In this document: positions 55,278 to 64,000 of the stretch, one piece after another
How positions within the stretch are numbered: position 1 is the stretch's first letter
Layout: every line of letters begins with the position of its first letter
From: Deuterostichococcus epilithicus
Taxonomy: Eukaryota; Chlorophyta; Trebouxiophyceae; Prasiolales; Stichococcaceae
DNA length: 64,000 bases
NCBI GenBank assembly: GCA_033439295.1
Contig: JAVTLE010000014.1
Span: 4,526,001-4,590,000, forward strand
Direction of reading: 5' to 3'
Made by a program: the position numbers and the translations under genes
Notes under the pieces: model-generated
What the model saw: only the letters and a program-made list of their open reading frames with translations
The model's database searches: none
Told to the model about the DNA's origin: nothing

Positions 55278-58200
55278 ATGAGCTCAGACTCGGACCTGCC
55301 CGGGACAGGCCACTTCCTGGGGAGCGCCTCCTCCACGGACTCGTTTGAGGTCCTTATGCAGGAGGAGGTGTGCCGGCATAAAGCCTTGCCATGAGCTTGA
55401 TGTGCCGTCACTTTGTGCGGTGGCGCAGCTCTGAGTGTTACCTCAGTGTCACTCAAATAGAAGGTCGGCGCCGATGACGCCAATAATGTTGACGGCACGC
55501 ACAGGAGGCGGCGCTGCTCGCTCAGCAGTCAGCGGCGCGGCAACATGAGGAGCCAGGGCAGCCGCAGCCGCCACAGCAGAACGGCTCCCGGTCAGCGGCG
55601 GCGGCTGAAGCGCCATCGCCACACACGCCGCAGCCCGCTTCGCAGCCGCAGCCCCAGCTCCCGCACCCAAAGAGCGCACCGCCGTGGGACCGCCGGCGGC
55701 GGCCAGACGGCACATCATACCGCAGCGGCGGCGGCGTCGGCGGCCTGGACGTCGAGGCCGGCAGCGGTGACGGCGAGCCGCTGATCCTCAGCGCCGGCAG
55801 CAGCGGCGCCCGCGGCCTCAGCCGCAGCGGCAGCCGCGAGGGCCTGGCGGCCCGCAGCCCCGCCGCCAGGGTGGTCCTGAAGCGCTCCGCCTCCGGGCGC
55901 CGGCTCGTGGCGGTTTCGGAGCCCGGTGGCAGCGGCGGCGGCGGCTGGGACCCCACCATCTGGGGCAGCGCCCTGATTGCGGTGGCGGGCCTGGCGCTGG
56001 CGCTCGCGTGGTTTGTCGCGAGCGCGGTCCTCCAGGCGCCGGCGCCGCCGTCGTGCATCAGCTACCGGCCCGCGCAGGTGCATGTGCAACAGAACATGCA
56101 CTTTGTCAAACGGCAACTGGCTGTACACGACATAGAGCGTGAGTAAAGGCAACAGTGCTGCCAGCCTGCGTCAGTTTCCGCACCGCTGCGGAGCCTGCCT
56201 GAGGAGCCTGCCGTGTCCCCTGTGCAGTGCCTGCTGCAGAGCGACGGCACAGGGACGCCACCGCCGCTGTCCTGCCGCCCGAAGGACTGCGCTTTTGACA
56301 CCAGCGCGCTGGCGTGCCCCTTTGCGGCCAACGGCAGCTTCGTGCGGGAGCCCAAAACGGATCCGCAGGAGGCGTGCGGAGACCCCTTCTTGGAGGGCTC
56401 CCGCCGCATCCTGATGCCGCCGTGAGTCTCCACTTTTGTCCGGCCATGTGCATGGTCCTGGACGATTTACACCAGCGTCTCCGACAGTTATCTGCATGCT
56501 GTTCGGGAAGTCCTCGACATGTAGGGGTTGCGAGGGCGGCCTGCTAGGGCGGTCCCATGGGCGCACGCCCGGCGGTGCTGGAGCGGTGCGGCGCGGCACA
56601 CAGCAGGCTGAGCCTGCGCGCCCCGGCTGGGAAAGCAACCCACAATGGCGTCCCCTCACACCACGCATCGTCCAGCCGGCGCAGCAGCTCAGCTCGAGGT
56701 GCACCTCGGCTCAGGCTGTCTCTCACCCCCACCCCCCCTTTCGCAGGTGCTCCAAAGCGTGCTGCGAGGGTGACCTGCCCGGCGGCTTCCAGCCGGGCAC
56801 CGGTGCCGCGGCGGGCAGCCAGCAGTGGCAGCCGCGGCGGCGGGAAACACGTGTCGGCCGCCGGCCCCGATGCTCCTACTTCCAGTATACTTCCCCAGAG
56901 GCAAGTACCGCCGGCACCGCTGCTCCTACTTCCAGTGCACCTCCCCAGAGGCCAGTGGCACGCAGCAGGGAAGCCCCAGGGTGTCATGCGTCAAGCAGGT
57001 TTGCATGCAGCCGACACAGTGCCAATCGGCGCCTCCCGCAGGCGCCCCCCATCCGGTTCCTGTGCTAGCGTACAGCCCCCGCATGCTCGAACCTGCGCGA
57101 GCCGAGATCAATGTTGGTCTCGAAGCAGCGTGCCCGGCCCGCTGCTCGAGGCGGAAGGTCCAGCCCAGCATGCCTTTCGAATGCCACCTCCTCACCGCCG
57201 TGGAGCTGGGCTGTGGATGCCCCGGCGACGGCGGCGCTCCGCAGAGGACGCCTGCCCCCACACATCGGCCCAGCTCCAGTGCGGCCACTGCAGCCATGCT
57301 GACACGCAAACTGGTGCTGCAGCGCCCCTGTCGGCGACACCGCTCACCTTTCGCCTGCCGCAGGTGCTGCATCACCTGCAGAGCCAGCGCACACGCGTGC
57401 TCGTCATTGGCGACTCGCTGCAGCGGCAGCTGCACGCGCGGCTGGCGCACATGTTTCGCGGCGAGCGGCGCCCGGTCGACTACCGCATCGCGGGGCTGGC
57501 GCGCTACTCGCTGTGCCGCGCCGGCGACGCGTTCACGCTGGACGGCGGGTGCGGTCTATTTGTTTCGTTTACCCAGTCTCTTGCTGGCTGCGCTGCCCCC
57601 TGGCGCCTCTCTGGCGCTGAAATGGCAAGGTGCTCTGGCAGGCTTTTGAGGCTGCCGGGGGCCATACAGCAGGTAGTCTGGTGATGCCGGAACCTGCAGG
57701 CGTGAACGGCTCATGCTCAAAGGTAGCCTGCCTTAGGTTTGACTGGTTGAAATCTAGCTCTCTTGCTCCCTTGCAGCACTGCAGCTCCCGTCACCACTGC
57801 AACTCCCATCTCCCTTGCAGGTCGTACAGCAGCAACCTGAAGGCGCGGCGGCCGGGGCAGCTTCTGGCGCGCATCCCAGGGTTTTTCAATGCACCCCCGA
57901 CGGCGCCTGGCTGCAGCCGTGCCGACGGCGACCCCGCCGTCACCGTCGACATGATCCACTCTGCCTGGTGCGACACGCTCCTTCGCTCACTCACTCCAGG
58001 GCTTGGACAGCCCACCAGACGCCCTCTGATCCAAGGAATGCCACATGTTGCCGTTCCCGGGACACAATTTGGCAGCGTGGGTTCGAAGGAGCCGCATGGC
58101 ATCTTGGGGTGCACAGCTGACGACCTCAGTTGACGAAGCTTTCTAGAGGCGAGTGGCCTGTGTGTCCTGCCGCAGGTTCGAGTGGCAGGTCAAAATGGTG

Positions 58201-59947
58201 CGGGCGTACCGGGCGGCGCTCCCGCGCAGCGAGCGGCTGGTGCTCATCACCGGCGTCAACGCCGCCGAGCGTGGGCGGGAGGTGGGTTTTAGGGTTTTAG
58301 GATGCGTGACAGGCAGCCCGCTTCCTGCTTCCAGCCTCCACGGCCTGCATGCCTGTGCGAGGGTGCGTGCTGAATGGCTCGCCGGACCCCCCGCGCATGC
58401 GCCGACCGCGCTCGTGGCGGCACTGGGGGCGGCTTCTAGGCATCATGAGCGGCGCATTTCGTCGGTCTGGGCACAGTCTGCAGTGGGCATGGCACAGGCG
58501 CGGTTCAGACGCCGGGAGAGTTGCTGCAGCGCATGGACTCACATCCTGCAGCCAGTTCGAACTCCCGCAAAAGTTTGAGCCGGCATCAGCAGGCGGCCCG
58601 CACATTGCTAGACAGCAAACCCTGACCCGTGGCTGCTGCGCCACTTACCCAGGTGAAGCTGGAGTGGCTGCAGTACCTGGACAGCATCCGGAAGGAGGTG
58701 AAGGTCGTCATCCTGGCGTCGCCCACCGCCAGGATCGCCGACAAGGAGACCGCCTCGGTGCTTGTTGTTTTTAGCTACTTGTTTCCTTTTCAGACTGCAT
58801 CTTACCCCGCCGCCGGGCCTGGCGCTAGACAGCCCGAGTCGACCAGCAGCCTCGTCTGTGGCCGGATTGCGGGCTCATCGTGTGGGGGAAAGCTCGGGCG
58901 GACCTGAACGGCTGGCGCGGGCTTGTGGGCTCTCGGTCCTGGGTGCCGCCGCGACCGCAGGGTGCCGCCCTGGCGCAGTGTTGCCCTCCGTGCCCTCAAG
59001 GCGCACTGCTGGGCACATTTGCATGGTTCTCAATATTTGGCAGGACACAATGTGAGCTGAGCGCCGCCGCCGGCGGAGCGGGTCCAAGGAGGGCCTCTCG
59101 CCAACTCGAGATTCAGCAGGTTCGAGGCTTTAGGACCAATCACCCATCCCGCGGCGGCGCAGGTGCTGGCGTACCGCAACCGGCTGGTCAAGAGCTGGGC
59201 GGCGAGCGTCGACGCGGTGTCTTTCGTGGACTTTGAGGCCATGGCGAGAGACGCGCACCGGCCGCCGCACGCGGCCGGCGACCTGCACTGGATGTGTTGG
59301 CTGCGCTGGCCCGGCGGCAAGGTGTGGACACTTCCTGCGTGTGCTCGCCTGGAAGGAGCAGCCTCTGCAGCGGTTTCGGTCACCACGGGCGCTGCTTGCC
59401 GGTCGGTTGAAGTGTTGGGCACAGGTCTGACTCCGTTTTCAAGCCTTCGTGAGGCCAGAGACCCTTTCCCACCTCACCAGCCTTCATTGCGCCTTTTCCC
59501 AGCCTCATCAGCCTCATTGCGCCTGTTCTCTCATTTCCCGAGGGAGCTGTCCGTGTGCGCAGGAGGGCAACGCCACGGACAGAGGCGGCGGGCTGCGGGA
59601 TCCGCGGCACGGCACGCCGGTGGCGGGGCTGCACACCACCTCCGACGGCGCCTGCCACGACGAGATGGACCGCAACCTTTGGCAGGCGCGTGCCATGACC
59701 ATGATAATGTGTCAATGTCCGCACAGCACCTCTTCGGCCGCTGTGTCGAGCCAGCAGCGGCTGCATATTGGANCCCCCCCCACATTGTGTGTTGGCGGGC
59801 TGCAGCTCAATCCAAGGATCTACAACTGTCGTTCCTTACGGATGCAACAACCAATGCAAGCGCTGCTGGTGCTCATTGCAGGTCATCTTCAACTCGTTCA
59901 TGAAAGACCGGCCCAAGCCAGCCAAGTCTCCGCTTAATGCGGCTTGA
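55278..59947 (+). CDS. type II membrane PC-esterase/SGNH-like protein
   Basis: Likely Golgi acyl- or acetyl-esterase/transferase related to plant TBL and PC-esterase proteins acting on glycans; substrate unknown. Eleven exons in phase: 55278-55367 (MSSDSDLPGTGHFLG), 55505-56077, 56228-56421, 56747-56900, 57364-57548, 57821-57967, 58176-58281, 58653-58757, 59163-59321, 59563-59685, 59882-59947, 633 aa. Residues 1-180 are a disordered Pro/Gln/Ser-rich cytosolic part; one membrane helix follows (WGSALIAVAGLALALAWFVA), then a Cys-rich luminal stem (CSKACCEGDL, CSYFQYTSPE). The esterase block I is VLVIGDSLQRQL with the GDS Ser. Candidates for the C-terminal Asp/His are GDLHW and SDGACHDE. Introns 4 (GAG/GCAAGT) and 10 (CAG/GCGCGT) look GC-AG. 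Confidence 0.8.
56915..56956 (+). repeat. donor-side echo of PC-esterase exon 4
   Basis: TGCTCCTACTTCCAGT and TCCCCAGAG/GC are repeated 50 bp after the real exon end, including the GC donor position (GCCAGT versus real GCAAGT). Confidence 0.78.
58283..58304 (+). repeat. interstitial telomere-like motif
   Basis: GGGTTTTAGGGTTTTAGGA, two units of the Chlamydomonas-type TTTTAGGG, at the start of a PC-esterase intron. Confidence 0.45.
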
Positions 59948-60846
59948 CAGTCGGTATTCGAGTTGCCGCAAGAAGCAAGCCGTTCTGTCAATAGCAGGCA
60001 TCTAACAGCATCTTGACATTCGGCGTTGGCATAAAGATGCAGCTGATGGATCGCGACCCAGTGCGACTGCTGCGGTGGCGGTGCGGCGCCGCAGCACGAT
60101 ATGTTTTGTCTAGACAGTTGGCTGTTGAAGTGACCACGTCCGCTGATCTCGAATCAGAATTTCACATTGCTGGGGTCACAGCTAACCTCGCGACAATTGA
60201 CAATATGTTTGTGTGCATCACAAGGGATCGCAACAGCGTCCCTGCACAGCTTTGCTCGTGCCAATAATTCGTATGTGATGTGTAATCTGGATCTCACATC
60301 TGCATTCGCGCATCTTACTCCAGAGCTGGTGAGATAGTTGAAAGCTGCGCAAACCCTGTGCGCCTGTGGCATACACTGCACATGCCCTGTCAACACCCTT
60401 CTCTTTCTGCCCCAAAGCTAACTGCAATGACGGCTACCCATACAGGACCCTCACTAAATCAGTGATGCCAGTAGGGTCTTACCACTACACAGGTTCAATT
60501 TTCGAGAACAACGTTGCGTACAAAGCACGGGCCGCGAGCTAGCGACCCAATAATGTACAGGTTCTGCTTGACGACACTCTGATTCCGCTGCTGCACTGCA
60601 CGTTTGCTGGCTGGTACGCGCTCGGAAACATCTCTCGTGAACAGCCTGGGATCAAGCACTGGCGCCGCGACACCCATTCACCACGCATCCTGCCCAGGAG
60701 TGCTGCGCCATTGGCGCAAAGGCCGGCGTCACGCCTGCGGTACTGATCGACAGCCTCCCAGCCCTGAGTTGCTGCCGCAGCTGATGGCTGCAGGTTTTGA
60801 GGGATCCCCTCAGCACAGCCGGCTCTATACTGTGGCACGGCTGCCC
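59948..60846. other. convergent 3' intergenic region
   Basis: Between the PC-esterase stop and the end of the next minus-strand gene. No exon-like frame on either strand. Confidence 0.4.
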
Positions 60847-62744
60847 TCAGAGGCCGCCGCGCTGCCGCCACGCGGCCGTTCCGAGCGCCAGGCACATGAC
60901 CAGGTACAGCGCATCCTGGGCCCAGGAGGGGTTAGGCCCTAACGCATCTGCCGCCACAGCCGTCGCAAGCACGCCAGCCAGGAATGCGCAACCCAGCAGC
61001 TGCGCGCGTCTCGGCTCGGTCGCGCCCGGCACCAGCTGACTCTCCGCGAGCGCCTGCACACACCGGGCGAATGGCGTGACTGGAAAAAAGACACTGAACA
61101 CCGCGCCGTCTGTGCATGACTTGTGGAGGGTGGAATGGCTGCAGCCGACCGAAGGCCTGACGGTGACCACAGGGATGCAGGCTGTCGAGCTGCATGAGTC
61201 GCACCGCTCATGGCGTCGCCAGACTACGCATCGGCCAAAGCGAGGCGAGGGCACAAAGCCTGCAACAGGAAGCAGGAAGCAGGAAGCAGCCCAGGCTGCG
61301 ATAGCAGAGGCACGCATGACGAGTGCGCTTTGAATCGGTACCTTGCGGGTCGAGGGCTCCAGCCGGTCAAGTTCCTCCTCCTTGATGTCTGCTGTGTACA
61401 GGCTCTTGAAGAAGTGACCGCGACTGCGGTCCACTGCCATCTGCCGCTGCCACTGCACCAGGGCCGCAGCGTCTGCCTGTAAAGCCACGACCAGCACAGA
61501 GCCGTCGACGCAAGTGGGTGTCGCGTTGCAGCCGCAGCGCAGGACCGCATGAATGACGCCCGCAGCTGCAGCAACTTGAACCGCACAGGCTCAGCCGCGA
61601 CCCCGATGCCGCGGCACGATCGCGCCCGCAACAGAGTTTGACTCCGCGCTGGCTCGTCAACCCCAAGGACTGCTGCCCCAGCATCCGGTCCCGGATCTTG
61701 GCTGCGACCAGAATTGGAGAGAAAAGGCGGGTGCACTGGAGTAAAAGGGTGCCATGCGAGGTGTTCCAAAGGCTTGGGGGTCACCTCGTTCTCGCGACGC
61801 TGCGCCAGCAGCTGCTGCTCGAACTCGTCTGCCGTCTGGTTGATGTCCGCCTGCGGCAGAGTTGGGACCATGCCCTCAGCACAAGAAGGTAGGGCATTGA
61901 TTTGCAAACTTCTGCGACCCTTTCCTGTGCAGGGCGGTCTGTGCAAAGGCTGATCGCATGCGCACTGGCGCCGCCGCAGGTTGTGTGCGCTGCTGCAATG
62001 CTGCGCCCTCCAGGTGCATGCCTGGTGCAGGAAACATGGTACATCTGTTTGCATCATGTGATTCTTCCGGGGGTCAAGGAAAAAAGTCGCACCATGGCAC
62101 TGCCGAAGGCCAGTGTGGAGCGGTCCAGCTCCAACTGGTTGAGTTGGTCCACTTCGGCCTTGGCCTGGGCGGCGGAAACAACACCGGTTTCAGAATTTAT
62201 GACCGTTGGAGTGTGCTGCAGCCGCTCCCGGCCTCGGGGCCACCGCCAGCGCGCAGCAGCGGCACGCGGGGGCGTTGCTACCGCAACGTCGATGAGGGTG
62301 GCATCTCTCGCTGGTGAGGTGGCAAGTCGGTTGACGGCCACTGGTGGCAGGTTGTTATGCTGTGCGGGTGAGCGATTGGCAGACCGCAAGGAGGGCGGCT
62401 GTCCCGCGGTGGCGCAATTGCAGAGCGCACGACACGAGAGAGCGAAAGCTTGCCTCCTCGGCGGTTCGCCTCAGGCGCTCTGACTCGTCCTCGAAGAAGC
62501 TCTTGACGTGCTGCTGCCCTATCTGCACGTGGATCATGTCCACCAGGCCGTCCTGCACGCGCTCGTCGCCGCCACGGTCCGCCAGGGCAGACGTTGTGTC
62601 CCCCGCCCGGCGCTGGCGCCGCAGGAGCTGGCGGCGCTGTCGCGCGGCGACCCGTGGCTGGCCCCACGACGAGATGTGCTGCACAGCATGAGCGGCGCGA
62701 GTATCGAGGCGCTCAGGCGGGCCGACGCGCAGCCGCAGGGTCAT
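60847..62744 (-). CDS. unknown 280-aa protein with coiled coil and C-terminal membrane anchor
   Basis: Six minus exons, all joining in phase 0: 62744-62436, 62164-62093, 61850-61785, 61696-61643, 61476-61342, 61053-60847. The first 60 or so residues (MTLRLRVGPPERLDTRAAHA, then many Arg and Gln) look like an organelle targeting peptide. Residues 70-210 are helical and charged with coiled-coil character (FFEDESERLRRTAEEAS, VDQLNQLELDRS, TADEFEQQLLAQRRENE, DIKEEELDRLEP). The last exon carries two hydrophobic stretches (LLGCAFLAGVLATAVAADAL and ALYLVMCLALGTAAW). It may be an organelle membrane protein; no family recognised. The start is the first ATG of the GC3-biased exon. Confidence 0.7.
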
Positions 62745-62807
62745 TTTTTCGGTGCTGACCAGGCGGGATGGACACGGGGCAGTCTGGTGGAACCGCAAAT
62801 TGACAAT

Positions 62808-62858
62808 CTCCAAAGGAGGAGGAATCCTAGGTAAACTCCAAAGGAGGAATCCTAGGCG
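62808..62858. repeat. short direct repeat before the 280-aa gene
   Basis: CTCCAAAGGAGG(AGG)AATCCTAGG occurs twice in tandem about 64-115 bp upstream of the chosen ATG, in the likely 5' leader or promoter. Confidence 0.8.
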
Positions 62859-63806
62859 GTTTATTCAACTCGATTTGCCAGTAATTTGAGAGTGTCTTTT
62901 GCGAAGGTGACGCCACGAGCCTTGTATTGCAACACAAATTCGCACTGAGAATGACGAATGTGGCCCGAGCGTGCGCTATCGAGCCTGCCACAAGCCTAGG
63001 AAGCAATCCTTGCTGCTGTTTGCCAATTGCAAAGCCAAATTCTGCAGCACTGGCATTGGCCGAGTTTGAAGAGGGGCGGAACAACTGCCACGAGGGAACT
63101 TCCCCGACCAACGCAAATACAGAAATACTCGATTGACAAGGGGTATTGTTGACCTTCAGCACCACGTCTATCTTGTCCGCTTGAATAGGCTGCAAGTCCG
63201 ACTTTCAGTCGAAAGGGAGGTTACCCCCACTCTGAGGATAGAGGGAGGCCTTGGAATGACGCTCTGCAGTTTCATGCACCGAGGGCTTCATGCAAACAAC
63301 GCTGCAAGCAGGGTGCAAGGCGAGCCATGGTAAGCGAAGTAAATGTTTACAGTCTTTGCACCAAGCACTTCGCACTTCAATGCAAATGCAATGGTGGGCA
63401 TCGAGACCCGCCGGATCTCAGGAGCAAATTCACAGCAACAACATCTTCCAGCCAGAGGCGTCAAATAATGCCAGATAACTAACCGAGGAACGAGATGTCC
63501 CATACTCTAAAGAATGACCTGAGTGTTATCATTGTGTCGAACCCGTCAAATGAATTTGGTAGCCGCAGATGCGCCCACGGCAGCCGCCGGCACCTCGTAG
63601 ACGCTGCTGGCCCTCACGGTGGTTCAAATCAAATACTGCCCGTTCGTGTCAGATGTCGCCTGTCAGAAGGCGACTCAAGTTCCCACAAAATCATTGGCTG
63701 CAGCAGCAACGTGCAGACCCATACGCCAGCTGCGCCAATTCCGGCTGCATCGCAGCAGCCCCGACATTCCACCCCACATCTCCATCTTACATCGAAAAGA
63801 GTTTTG
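62859..63806. other. intergenic stretch
   Basis: Lower GC than the genes; no exon-like frame. Promoter of the 280-aa gene on its left, 3' flank of the next minus-strand gene on its right. Confidence 0.4.
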
Positions 63807-63953
63807 TCAGATGATACGCTTCATGCTGCCGCCGCAGCTTTCCATACTGTCCTGCCTTGTCGCCGGCAGGCACCAGTCGCTGAAGCCGCTGCTGGCGTCG
63901 CTGTTGCGAGTGGAGCTGGGCGATTGCTCGTCCGCGCCGCGCACCGGCACCTC
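63807..63953 (-). CDS. last exon of a minus-strand gene leaving the window
   Basis: Open frame of 49 codons with GC3 bias behind a CTGCAG acceptor, starting EVPVRGADEQSPSSTRNSD and ending SMKRII with a stop at 63809-63807. Ser-rich, no known motif. The rest of the gene lies beyond the window edge, so nothing can be said about function. Confidence 0.5.
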   Translation of the reverse strand, partial: EVPVRGADEQSPSSTRNSDASSGFSDWCLPATRQDSMESCGGSMKRII

Positions 63954-64000
63954 CTGCAGGCCGCTGTGATGCCGCTGCGCCCGAGAGCGCTGCGCTGGCG

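Noticed and set aside
1-64000. Mobile elements with transposase or reverse transcriptase
   Set aside because: No recognisable transposase, integrase or reverse-transcriptase motif was seen; the palindrome at 8028-8503 is non-coding.

Overview
The window reads as nuclear DNA of a green alga (Chlorophyta; a trebouxiophyte or relative is my best guess, not proven). It is GC-rich with strong GC3 in real exons. Genes are split into many short exons by introns that mostly run GTGAGN/GTGCGN...CAG. The gene set is plant-like: an organellar GatB with a presequence, a plant-type bifunctional aspartokinase-homoserine dehydrogenase, a TSO1/LIN54-type CXC protein, a CAT amino-acid transporter and a plant-like PC-esterase. 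No prokaryotic operon, rRNA, tRNA or CRISPR was found. Two N characters (21103, 59773) show a draft assembly.

Layout: 1-2188 (+) 3' part of a CAT-type transporter; 3261-7760 (+) GatB; 8028-8503 a near-perfect long palindrome; 9128-9640 (-) weak hypothetical; 10728-10952 (+) a 74-aa module with a second copy at 38682-38912 (-); about 11280-12290 (+) PARP-like C-terminus; 13133-17123 (+) CXC protein; 17973-21206 (-) unknown single-pass membrane protein; 21818-24906 (-) unknown soluble protein; 25424-28468 (+) CID/RPRD protein; 29292-31366 (-) Yip1 family; 32138-37666 (+) RhoGAP; 39202-42981 (+) mARC-like MOSC protein; 43907 to about 54096 (-) AK-HSDH; 55278-59947 (+) PC-esterase-like type II membrane protein; 60847-62744 (-) unknown protein with a C-terminal membrane anchor; 63807-63953 (-) last exon of a gene leaving the window. 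Neighbours alternate strand, giving divergent starts (24906/25424, 31366/32138, ~54096/55278) and convergent ends (17123/17973, 28468/29292, 42981/43907, 59947/60847). The genes are unrelated in function; there is no pathway cluster.

The most unusual signal lies inside the introns. Around many splice junctions a decayed copy of the exon edge sits in the adjoining intron, typically 50-165 bp away and often near 120 bp. Donor-side copies lie downstream and acceptor-side copies lie upstream, and several still carry the splice dinucleotide. I call these splice-junction echoes. They occur in at least six genes, with ladders of three or four copies in the RhoGAP and AK-HSDH genes. Two further points stand out: six introns appear to use GC-AG borders, and there is a roughly 210-bp-arm hairpin downstream of GatB. 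All exon models below are hand-made from reading frames, phase and family consensus, without alignment software.
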